Source of the DNA: Goniomonas avonlea
Lineage: Eukaryota > Cryptophyceae > Goniomonadida > Goniomonadaceae
Reading direction: 5' to 3'
Length of the DNA: 13,189 nucleotides
Assembly: GCA_003573635.1 (NCBI GenBank)
Contig: QUTJ01031591.1
Coordinates: 1-13,189, forward strand
Shown here: positions 1 to 7,990 of the stretch, piece by piece
How the letters are laid out: the number at the start of each line of letters is the position of its first letter
Position numbering within the stretch: the first letter of the stretch is position 1
Position numbers and translations under genes: made by a program
Notes under the pieces: generated by a model
What the model was told of the DNA's origin: nothing
Database searches by the model: none
Seen by the model: only the letters and a program-made list of their open reading frames with translations

Positions 1-56
1 AATCGCAGGCCACAGACACCACCGCCACCCCCGCCACCCGCACCCCCGCCACCTTT

Positions 57-79
57 GGCAGCAGCAGCAGCAGCAGCAG
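57..79. repeat. (GCA)7 trinucleotide repeat
   Basis: Seven GCA units in a row, next to an AC/CCG-rich stretch (about 20-55). On the minus strand one frame reads poly-Ala then poly-Gly. Whether it is coding cannot be decided here. Confidence 0.85.
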
Positions 80-499
80 AGTTGCAGAAAAACATCGGCA
101 GCAGACACGGACGCAAAAACCAGTTCCACAGGCAGCTAGGAAGAGGCACATATGCTACTTAACAGCAGCGGGGAGGAGGGAGGAGCACACGTGTCGTTTA
201 CCGCGAGGGCGCGGAGGGCGGGGGCGTACATGGATTTTATCAGAGTTGATTTTGACAGCGATATCGGCTGTCGGCACCCCGCTCATATCGCGCCACCTTT
301 TCCCTGCCACCTGCATGTGGCCGTTGGAAATTCGTCGAGGCAAACCCCGGCAGATACCCAGAGGGTTCTCCACGACATTTGTTCACGAGCAGATTATGCC
401 ATGCCCATAGCGAACGTCGGAAGCCATTTCCTCCACTCCGGGCCAGCAGTCTAGCTCTGACAGCCCCCATGTTGATGTAAAGCAAATCGGTCCAGTTGT

Positions 500-598
500 C
501 CTCTCACTTCTGTGCTCTCGCCTACTCCTGCACTCTCACTCTCTCACTCCTGCACTCTCACTCTCACGCCTGTACTCTCACACCTGCACTCTCACCGT
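500..598. repeat. Degenerate CACTCT / CCTGCACTCTCA tandem repeat
   Basis: The phrase TGCACTCTCACTCTC recurs with small changes (CCTGCACTCTCA, GCCTGTACTCTCA, ACCTGCACTCTCA) with a period near 20 bases. On the minus strand it is a GAGAGTG-rich tract. It lies downstream of the splice donor at 714, so it is best read as an expanded intron of the OGT gene. Confidence 0.75.
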
Positions 599-714
599 CT
601 ACTCGTTTCATTCCTGTATTCTCTCCTGTCTTCCTCCTCAAAAAAGAGTCGGTGAGTTGCTGCTGGTTTTTTCCCAAACCACTGCCACTGTCGCGAGCGA
701 CGCGCGTGTGCTAC

Positions 715-2200
715 CTTGGCAATGAGGTCCCTCAGCGCGGAGCCGTCTTGCGGGCGCAGGCCGTAGATGAACAACACCAACTTGCGCCGGCTCGCCAGCT
801 GCCGCAGTGCCTGCGCAGAGACACTTTACCTACCACCCCAGAACCTGCCCAATGCTCGAGAAAACCCAACGCACCTCAAAAATCAAGTAAGAGCTCTGGT
901 GATCACCGATGTCGTAAGATTTGAGACCCACACGGAGACTGCCTTTGTCTGAGAGTGACACGGGGTACTTGAATCTGAGGTTGGAGCTCGCAGCGAATTG
1001 TGCTGCTTCTCCTGTGCCATGTTTTACTGACACAAAAAACAGGATTTGTCAAGTTCGGACAAACCTGAGTGAAAGGCAGCGATATCGCGAAGCTCAGAGT
1101 TGGACCATGGGAACGTGAGGGCAGCGTAGGGTTCGACCCCTGGCCTCTGCGGATTACTTGTTACAGAGCATCTCAGGTTCAACGAGCGAGGCCAAAGCGG
1201 ACCTGGCCCAGTCGCAGACGGTCCGCAACCAATCCCCTCAGCAGTGAAAACACTCTAGCAAGCTTATCCCAGCTGCAAATCTGCATGAGGGCGTGCGCCA
1301 GGAGGTACACGCCTTCCGCGCTGTCCGGCTGCGTCGCGCTCAAACGCCGAACATAATTCATACCAAAGCCACACCGCTAGCATACCTTAAGTTTGAGGGC
1401 GTGTTCAAGAATTGATACGCTCTCTTTCCACTTGCGCAACGGCGTGAGTGCTCCACCGAGTGTCGCGTAGGCTTCGAAATACGAAGGCTTCAGCTTCACC
1501 GCTGCTTTGAAAGATTTGATCGACGCCATGACGCTGTCAGCGTCACCAATTTCCTGGTACGCCTTGCCAATGTTGAAGTAGTTTTCGGCTTGGTTTGGAT
1601 TAATCCGTAGCGAGTTGCGGTAGTTGTCCAGTGCCTCCGAGACCCGACCCTGACTCGCATTGAGAGGCAACAGAGAAATGAAATGGACTCACTTGTTGAT
1701 GAAAAAGCACTCCAAGATTTGTGTAAGCCAAAGCGTAATCCGGTTTGAGCTGAATCACATCTTGAAAACTCTGTTCACGCAAGGCTTAACGAAAAAAAGC
1801 ACGGGCAAGTGTCCACACCTTCATCGAAGGTTGGGTAGCCCCAACCTGGGAGTACCACACTCCCAGGTTGAAATGTGCGTCCACAAAGTCTGGCTGCTCC
1901 GTGTCAACGGCGCTCGATTCAAACAATATCCACCTTCAGTGCGGCGGCCTGGTGCATGTCCGCCACAGCTTCCTCCATCTTTCCCGATTGTTGGTAAATC
2001 ATGCCCCGGTTATAGTAAATCTCAGCGCTGTTTCTGCATGACAGGGCTTCCCCATACATTAATAACGCGCCAGACAAATCGCCTTTTTGCTGTGATTGGC
2101 GAGCAGCTTGAAAGAACTCCTCGCCATGAGTGCTGCGGAGTTTCAAAAAAAAAACACTTGAAGTGTAACACCGCACTCACTCCCGCTGAGATTGTGACAT
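715..2200 (-). CDS. TPR protein of the O-GlcNAc transferase (OGT/SPINDLY) family, 5' part, 9 exons
   Basis: Exons on the minus strand: 2200-2181, 2132-1934, 1893-1819, 1770-1693, 1649-1386, 1328-1203, 1146-1065, 1026-875, 810-715 (364 residues visible). The start ATG at 2200 has A at -3 and is followed after 20 bases by a GTGAGT donor. Residues about 11-212 form six tetratricopeptide repeats. Repeats 2, 3, 4 and 6 are exactly 34 residues after splicing, and repeat 5 has a three-residue insertion. Residues about 213-254 match the last half-repeat and linker of OGT. Residues 283-364 carry the start of the catalytic domain, with His-Gly, then LSDKGSLRVGLKSYDIGDH (human OGT has LSDGRLRVGYVSSDFGNH) and later LFIYGLRPQDGS (human FCYALSPDDGT). 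The family transfers GlcNAc (SPINDLY: fucose) from a nucleotide sugar to Ser/Thr of nuclear and cytosolic proteins; TPRs bind substrates. The sugar donor cannot be told. The rest of the catalytic domain is not seen. Six to seven TPRs is fewer than the 13 or so of human OGT. Confidence 0.86.
1842..1870. repeat. Perfect 12-bp inverted repeat (hairpin) inside OGT exon 3
   Basis: The arm CAACCTGGGAGT (1842-1853) and its exact reverse complement ACTCCCAGGTTG (1859-1870) are separated by five bases. The whole hairpin sits within the exon coding for helix A of TPR3. On the minus strand the distal arm contains CAG|GTTGGG, which looks like a decoy splice donor 27 bases before the donor I used (1818). 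Confidence 0.85.
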
Positions 2201-2792
2201 GCTTTCGGTACAGCGAGAGAAAGATCCTGCCGCGTAACACAGAACAAGCATACATGAACACAAAAGTGCCAGGGTTTCAAGCCCCGCCATGGCTTGTTAC
2301 ACTAATGCTTAACGCTAGATAGACTGCGTGTTCATTTTCAGTAGCGTCTTGTTAGCGGCCAACGACCGTTGGACTGTCAGGCGGATCACTCTCCCCAGAA
2401 GATCCCAGAACGAGCTTAGTGCAACGTCAAACCGTTGCGACTAGACTAGCAAGGCGATTCGCTCACGAAAAAGCCAAAAATTCCGACACCACAGGCTCCA
2501 AGCAGAAAGTTACGACAAGTCCGCGGGGCACGAAGCTCAATAAACCTATTCAAATCCACCGCTACCCAAGGGGCCCGACAGATGAATAGTGGAAAATACC
2601 ACCAGATAAGATTAATAAGTGCCGCAATTCTCTTCCAGCTTATCAAGAGGGGCACCGGGTCAACTGTCAACATGTCACGTTGACGTGTTATCCACACACA
2701 GATTGTGGAGCGGTTGAAGTCTGGGTAACTGAACAGCAACAGACGGGGAGTTCGTGCCTTCGTCCTGCACCTGTTCTTTGCTCCTTGCTGAC
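2201..2792. promoter_or_regulatory. Divergent spacer between OGT (minus) and cyclase (plus)
   Basis: These 592 bases separate the two start codons, so both promoters and 5' UTRs should lie here. No convincing TATA box or further gene is visible. Open frames in it are short and resemble nothing known to me. On the minus strand a possible 5' UTR acceptor (GCGGCAG) lies about 30 bases upstream of the OGT start. The only striking motif is the inverted repeat at 2666-2687. Confidence 0.55.
2666..2687. promoter_or_regulatory. Overlapping inverted repeats containing a CRE-like TGACGTG
   Basis: GTCAAC (2666-2671) pairs with GTTGAC (2679-2684), and CACGT (2676-2680) pairs with ACGTG (2683-2687). The second contains TGACGTG, which resembles bZIP/CREB-type half sites. 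It lies about 105 bases upstream of the cyclase start codon. Function is inferred only from position and shape. Confidence 0.35.
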
Positions 2793-5700
2793 ATGACAAC
2801 GGGAGCTACAGACACCACGTTGCCAAACGAGGTCCACGGAACAGGACCTGTTCCGGAACAGCCTGAGCTTGTGCAGGTTCCATCGGCTGCCACGGAAGCA
2901 GCTATCTCTGAGGGCGTGCGAGATGCAACGGAAGAAAAGCCACTCGCTCGTAAGACGAGTCTTTCTCAGCTTGCAGCTCCTCCAGCAAACGGGGCGGGCA
3001 AACGAAAACCGTCAGGGATTGGTAGTGACGGGGGGAAACCGTTTCATACGAAGCTGAGTGAGGTCATGAGTGTATTTGGGCGATCAGACAAGGTCGTTCC
3101 GGTGCACGGTGATGATGAGGATGGTGCAGACCACATGGCACACGATGGTTACTGCGAGCAAACGATCCAGTCGAACGCAAAGCGGAAGAAACCAGAACCG
3201 AAGGCGTTGATTGGTTCTGGAACGGAGGAGGATGCTGAGCGTCACGCCTTCACCCTCATTATGCTGACAGCGACTGTGTTTGCCCTGTTCGGCACCGATC
3301 TGTATGAGCTGTGCGGGCCGCCGAGCATCTCGAACGACAAAGTTCTTTACACCCTTGTCACCATTGTCTTTTTCTGCTTCCTTATTGAGTTTTGTTTCTA
3401 TTCCTTGTTCAAGCCTGGTGAGTCGTCTGAACTTGTCCTGTCATCTTGCTGACGAGTCGACTCTAGGCTATGTGGGATCATTCTTCTTCTATCTAGACTT
3501 CATTGCGGCGGTCTCTCTTCTGCCTGACGTGTTCCTTCTCTGGGATATCGAGCTGTTTGCCTCAGGCGGCGGCGGGCTTGCTGTGGCGCGAGCTGGCCGC
3601 GCTGCTCGAGCAGGAACCCGAGCTGCCCGAGTCGTCCGCATTTTCAAGCTCTTCTCTCTTCTACGCCGTGGGAAAAAGCAAGAACAGAAGCAGATGAACG
3701 AGTCGAGCAAAATCGGGACCAAGCTCACAAACGGCATCACGCAGAAAGTCATCATGATCGTGGCTCTGATGCTCATCTCTTCTCAGATGATGGATCTCAT
3801 CGCTACCGCAGAAGCCTTTGCCAACAACTCTGTGGTCTTGGCGGACGACCTGGACAACTTGGAGCTACTCTTCGAACACTCCGGTGGTGACAAGCGCAAA
3901 GATCCCTTCCACATGTTTGTCATCAAATTCCTCAACGATATGAATAAGGATCCCGGCGTAAATTGTCCGCCAGTTGCCCTGTTTGCCACCCACGGTCATC
4001 TTGACACTCACGATTGCACCACCCGCTATCTACGGGTGGGTGGTGTAGACATCTGGGGCGATCCATTCAGTTTCGGTGACTTGCGCACAACCCCGACCGA
4101 GCGGTCCAGAGTCGAGAGTCACAATGGTCGAAACGTTGTTCTCAATGCGACAGTGGGCGATGCGCGCTCTGAGGCTCTGGTGAATATTCTGACGGTGTCG
4201 TGGGTGACGATTGTCCTTGCCATCTCGTCCGCACTCTTCAGCCGTGACAGTGACAGGCTTGTCATTTCCCCACTCGAGACCATGGCTCGCCTCGTGCGCA
4301 ACCTGGCGCATGACCCCTTGGGCACGATGCAGCTCGATGTCGAAGATGAGCAGAACATGGACAGCGAGACCCGCCTGGTCGCCCAAGCTATTCTCAAGCT
4401 GAGTGCAATGCTGCAGGTCGGATTCGGAGAAGCCGGTGCTTCCATTATCCAGCAGAATATGGCAGACTCAGACAGTGACCACATCAACCCGGTGATTCCT
4501 GGCAAGCGCATCACTGGCATCTTTGGCTTCTGCGACATCCGCAACTTCACAGACTGCACGGAGTGTCTCCAGCAAGACGTCATGGTGTTTGTCAACCGCA
4601 TATCTTCGTTTGTGCACAAGGCAGTCAAGGACAACGAAGGCGCGCCCAACAAAAACATTGGTGACGCGTTCCTCCTTGTGTGGGACCTCTCCAACAGGCC
4701 CAAGGGTCCTCTCACCGCTGGCGACTCTGCGCTCAAAGCACTGCTGAGGATTATCATCGAGACGGCGGCCGACCCAGTCCTGACGGAACTGACCAATCGC
4801 CCTGCGGTCCAGAATCGTATCCCGGGTTATGCGACGAAGATGGGTTTCGGGTTGCATATCGGCTGGGGTATTGAGGGTGCCATCGGTTCGGTGATGAAGA
4901 TTGATGCGTCGTACCTCAGCCCCAATGTTAACATGTGTGCGCGCTTGGAGGTACGAGTTTTGCTCTGCATTGTTGCTTTTGTTTGCTCGTGCTCTGTCTG
5001 TTCGCTGGTTGTTTGTGTCGTTGCGTTTCTGACTTGGTTTCTCCTTCAGGGTGCGACAAAGCAGTACGGTTGCGTCATGCTCTTGACTGGCGACTTTTAT
5101 GATATCTTGACCAAGGATGTCCAGAAGCTATGTCGACGCGTTGACCGTGTGACTGCTGTTGGCAGCAATGTGGTAAGTTGCTCGACTCGCCCCGACTTGG
5201 CCCGTTCGCTCTCTCTCTCGCTCGCGCTCTCTCTTTCTCGGTGTGTGTGGCGGTTCCTGGGTGGCTTGAATCCCCTCTCTCTCCGCTCTCCTCCTCTCTG
5301 CTCTCCTCTCTCTCCCTGGAGGTAACCTTAGGAGCAGTTGTTTGTTGCTCTCTCTCTCACACACACGCTGCCTCTCCCCTCTCTCCTCGCCTCTCTCCTC
5401 CCTCTCTCTCTCTCCTCGCTCTGCTCTTCTCTCTCCACTGTTCTCCCAGCTTTTCCTCCCTCCCTCACTCGGCCTGCCTGGCTTATCCTCACCCGTGGAC
5501 GCAGCCATTCGACCTGTACACCTACGACAGTGTTCGCACTCCAGACCTTGCAAGTATGCGCGAAGGACACACCTTCTGGGAGCGGGTGCGCCCTGTTGCC
5601 TTGCGACATATGTTAATTTTGCCGCATAGCTTTGGTCATGAAACAACTATCCCCACAAATTTGCTTTCGCGCAACAATGATCACAAGGTAGTCTCAGACA

Positions 5701-6271
5701 TTCCGGTCCTCGACGTCCGATCTCCCGCATGCCGAATTTTCACTCGCATGCCTAAACTTCACTCGCGCTTCTTTTCACACAATCTCGCAGTTCCCACCAA
5801 CAACCTCCGTCGAATTCCGAAAAACATTTGAGGCGGGCATCAAGTTGTACATTGACGGCTCTTGGCCAGAGGCAAGAGACAAGCTCATGAGTAAGCCTCC
5901 TCCTCCCCGTGTTTATTTGTTTGACTGTTTGTGAGAGACCCAGTGCCCTGCTTCTGCCTTTGCTTGTGTTGGGAAGAGACGGTGGTCTCGACCCTGCTCT
6001 TCTCCCCCCCACCAGCTCTCCTCTCCCCTCTCGCATCGAACACGTGACAGCTTTTCAAACCCATTTGCATTTCACTTCTTTTCACCGCGTTCTCACTCAC
6101 TCCCTCTCACTTTTCTCTGGCATGTCGTCGCGTGTCTGACACGTTTTGACAGCTGCGCTGCGTGAGGAGGAGAATGATGGGCCTGCCAAGTTCATCATCA
6201 GTGTAATGGAGGCGCACGACTTTGTTGCCCCGGCCAAGTGGAACGGATGTCGCGTCAACGGTGTTGAGTGA
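2793..6271 (+). CDS. Voltage-sensor-like, HAMP-like class III nucleotide cyclase (probable adenylate cyclase), 6 exons, complete
   Basis: Exons: 2793-3417, 3467-4950, 5050-5172, 5505-5687, 5791-5890, 6153-6271 (TGA), giving 877 residues. ATG 2793 is the first in frame (G at -3). Residues 1-150 are polar and probably cytosolic. S1 is about 152-172; S2 184-206 has Phe196-x-x-Glu199; S3 210-230 has Asp219; S4 has Arg250, 253, 256, 260, 263, 266 and Lys269. A fifth membrane span (303-322), an extracytoplasmic region of about 120 residues with Cys375 and Cys392, and a sixth span (446-466) follow, then a HAMP-like linker (472-495). The catalytic domain (about 555-740) has metal-binding Asp565 (FCDIRNFT) and Asp608 (NIGDAF), Lys604 at the base-selecting position, and Asn697/Arg701 for catalysis. 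Lys604 favours ATP over GTP. The C-terminal tail carries a Phe-Arg-x-x-Phe-Glu helix and an Asp-Gly-Pro...Trp module seen in protist cyclases. No K+ selectivity motif is present. Expected role: making cAMP at a membrane in response to voltage and/or an external signal. Confidence 0.9.
4951..5049 (+). other. In-frame, stop-free 99-nt intron of the cyclase gene
   Basis: The donor GTACGA follows the Ala-Arg-Leu-Glu codons, and the acceptor is CTCCTTCAG. The intron is 3n long and has no stop in frame. Retention would add 33 mostly hydrophobic residues between the Asn/Arg catalytic motif and the conserved Ala-Thr-Lys-Gln that normally follows it directly. Splicing restores the family pattern, so I call it an intron. 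Confidence 0.8.
5173..5504 (+). repeat. CT-microsatellite-filled intron of the cyclase gene
   Basis: Between the GTAAGT donor at 5173 and the acceptor at 5503-5504 the sequence is dominated by CTCTCT runs and TCCTC motifs (about 5208-5470). It codes for nothing credible on either strand, and the long frames across it are products of the simple repeat. Confidence 0.85.
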
Positions 6272-6423
6272 GCGGTGTTACTTCCCGCCACTCGCGGCCT
6301 CTTAAATCAGAGTGAACGTGCCGGCACGGCCACGGCCCCAACGGTTCAAGGCAGCGGGCGTAACGGTTCAGGGCGGTGTGTGCGAGGTTTTGCCCCGATC
6401 TGCTCCTTCGGCTGTGGGCTCTC

Positions 6424-6490
6424 GCTGTCGGCTGTCCTCAGCCCCTTGTTGTTCGCGCTGTCGGCTGTCGCTCACCCCCTGCTTGTTCGC
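6424..6490. repeat. Two-copy tandem duplication, about 33 bases
   Basis: GCTGTCGGCTGTC followed by a C-rich stretch and TTGTTCGC occurs at 6424-6456 and again, with a few changes, at 6457-6490. Confidence 0.7.
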
Positions 6491-6570
6491 GCGCTGGCAG
6501 TGCAGCGTGGCCAGACAGGCTTTGCACTCTGTTGGTGCTTCTGCAACCCTGAAGCGCTTCCAGCCGTCAG

Positions 6571-6691
6571 TTTGAACTGTAACCTAGCAGCCCTCCGCAG
6601 TTTGAACTGTAACCTAGCAGCCCTCCGCAGTTGGAACTGCAACGTAGCAGTCCTCCGCAGTTTGAACTGTTAACCTAGCAGTCCTTCGCGA
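6571..6691. repeat. Four-copy 30-bp tandem repeat
   Basis: Units at 6571-6600 and 6601-6630 are identical. The third (6631-6660) has four changes, and the fourth (from 6661) has one inserted T plus changes near its end. Across each unit junction CAGTT and AACTG form a short inverted repeat around a two-base centre. The array has no spacers, so it is a minisatellite and not a CRISPR array. Confidence 0.92.
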
Positions 6692-7005
6692 CTGCAATGG
6701 CCTTCCTCAAGGTCACCCAGATCAGCCCAGGTGAATTGTTGAGCCCGAGCACGTTCCTGTATGGTCCCAGCTCTGCCGTGCGACTGTTAATACCCTCTGG
6801 ACATCCCGCCTGACGTTTTTGCCTACCGGGGGAAATGTTATCGTCATATTTGTACGTATGGTACCACCCCCTGTACTCGGGAAACTTTGGAAAGCACACG
6901 GCGCTGGCTTCAGTAATGAAGTGATGTACATGTCACTTGTCTCGGTTCCTGCATGCCCTCGTTGCTGCTCTGTTGAGCTGGTTGTTGACTTTCATTGAGA
7001 GTGTC

Positions 7006-7088
7006 GGGGGGGGGGGGACAAGAGGATTCGGCAGAGGCACCTGAGAAGCATGCAGAGTTATTTGGGGGGGGGGGGGTNGGGGGGCGNG
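7006..7088. repeat. Poly-G runs with undetermined bases
   Basis: There are 12 G at 7006-7017 and 13 G at 7064-7076, followed by N at 7078, more G, and N at 7087. These G tracts are prone to sequencing and assembly error, so lengths here should not be trusted. Confidence 0.85.
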
Positions 7089-7176
7089 CAGTTGACAAGA
7101 GGATTCAGCAGGGAAGCAGGAGTTATTCGGACGAGGATTCAGCAGGGGTACATGAGAAGCAGAAGTTATTCGGACG
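7017..7176. repeat. Three degenerate copies of a GAGGATTC-GCAG...GTTATTCGG unit
   Basis: Copies begin near 7017, 7094 and 7131. Shared words are GAGGATTC(A/G)GCAG, TGAGAAGCA and AGTTATTCGGA. The middle copy lacks the TGAGAAGC part, and the first is interrupted by the G run. Confidence 0.75.
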
Positions 7177-7520
7177 TTGATATCTCATCGCTCAGCTCCA
7201 ATCGGCTCGAGTCCAGAAATAGACAGAACCACCGAGTAGCCAGTTATGGCCCAGTTATTGGCCCGAAATTGCCTCATGATTAGTCGTGGACCACCGCAAA
7301 ATCAGTAGCAGCATCACCCGCCCACTCTGCAGGCTGCAACCCCGCCCGGTGAGAGCTGTCTCCCTTGCTGGGGCTGGTCGGTGGGTGCGAAGAGAGCTGG
7401 AGGGCTCCAGTGCAACAGTCAATGCTGACCATCCGAAGGATGGAAGAGTTACTGTGGCAACTGGTTCTTGGGCCCTGTGGGGTCGCCTTTCCACAACTCC
7501 TTGAACTCCACACCATCAAC

Positions 7521-7594
7521 CTGTCAAACGTGTCAAGATACGAGTGGCAACATTCGAGTGTCAACGTGTGTCAACGAGTGTCAAGGCGAGTCAT
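7521..7594. repeat. Clustered GTGTCAA / CGAGTGTCAA words
   Basis: GTGTCAA occurs four times within 7530-7585, and close variants (CTGTCAAA, GTGGCAA, GCGAGTCA) fill the remaining gaps. This looks like a decayed short tandem repeat. Confidence 0.55.
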
Positions 7595-7771
7595 GTCCGC
7601 CATAGGGTTCTGGCGGGTTTGGGGATGCTTTTGCTGGATTATTGGATGTTGTGAGCAGATTTTGGGCAACGAGAGCATCCATTTTCAGACTTAGGTTCGG
7701 CGGTTCGATACTCGAAAGACGGTATCAACCACACTTCAACGAGAGGTCAACGTTGGGCAACCGCTTGAGGT

Positions 7772-7990
7772 CGTGCACCGTGCGCACCGTGTCCACCGTG
7801 TGCACCGTGTAAGTGTGGACCGTGTGCACCGTGCCAATGTGTCAGTGTCGTGCACCGTGTGCACCGTGTGCGCCGTGGCAATGTGTCAGTTTGCACCGTG
7901 TGCACCGTGTCGATGTATCAGTGAGCACCGTGTGCACGGTGTCAATGTCAGTGTCGTGCACAGTGCTGTGCACCGTGTGCACCGCGTCAG
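7772..7990. repeat. GTGCACCGT tandem array with higher-order CAATGTGTCAGT units
   Basis: The nine-base word GTGCACCGT, containing the palindrome GTGCAC, recurs more than ten times, often as GTGCACCGTGTGCACCGTG. Groups of it are separated by CAATGTGTCAGT-like words, giving an irregular higher-order period of roughly 33-48 bases. The array stops right at the ARMC6 stop codon (7993), so it should form the start of that gene's 3' UTR. Confidence 0.88.

Larger units (their letters stand above)
1..714. other. Left-edge region without an assigned exon (probable OGT intron and beyond)
   Basis: The minus-strand OGT gene must continue into or past this stretch, because its catalytic domain is only begun at 715. 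I looked on the minus strand for the next conserved OGT blocks (the Asn-Gly-Tyr-Thr and Trp-x-Gly-Tyr-Pro-Gly type motifs) and could not find them. What is here: a CT/CA-rich repeat (500-598), a GCA repeat (57-79) and short open frames with no recognisable similarity. Read on the minus strand, about 1-85 is open and would encode a run of seven Ala followed by a Gly-rich stretch. This could be a low-complexity exon or chance. The next OGT exon may be hidden here or lie left of the window. Confidence 0.5.

Noticed and set aside
240-485. Minus-strand open frame as the next OGT exon
   Set aside because: A weak Ala-x-Asp-x-Arg...Gly-Ile echo exists nearby in another frame, but no frame gives the expected OGT blocks with a phase-compatible acceptor.
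1125-1160. tRNA-like T-arm (GGTTCGACC) next to a stem-like stretch
   Set aside because: It lies in OGT exon 7, where the minus strand codes in frame, and no acceptor stem, D-arm or anticodon arm could be placed around it.
3711-4240. K+-channel pore between spans 5 and 6 of the cyclase
   Set aside because: No Gly-Tyr-Gly-like filter or pore helix is visible, and the loop is far longer than a channel P-loop.
4119-4796. 225-codon minus-strand open frame
   Set aside because: It is the antisense shadow of the well-supported cyclase exon 2 and has a biased, Ser/Arg-rich composition with no recognised domain.
3280-5325. Single 681-codon open frame as the cyclase gene model
   Set aside because: It starts inside an out-of-frame part of exon 1 and runs through two introns. 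Splicing at 3418-3466 and 4951-5049 restores the S2-S3 join and the catalytic motif.
6571-6691. CRISPR array
   Set aside because: The units are directly adjacent with no spacers, and the context is eukaryotic with introns.
7365-7694. 109-codon plus-strand open frame as a gene
   Set aside because: No similarity, domain or spliced extension is apparent, and it overlaps a short-word repeat cluster in the convergent spacer.
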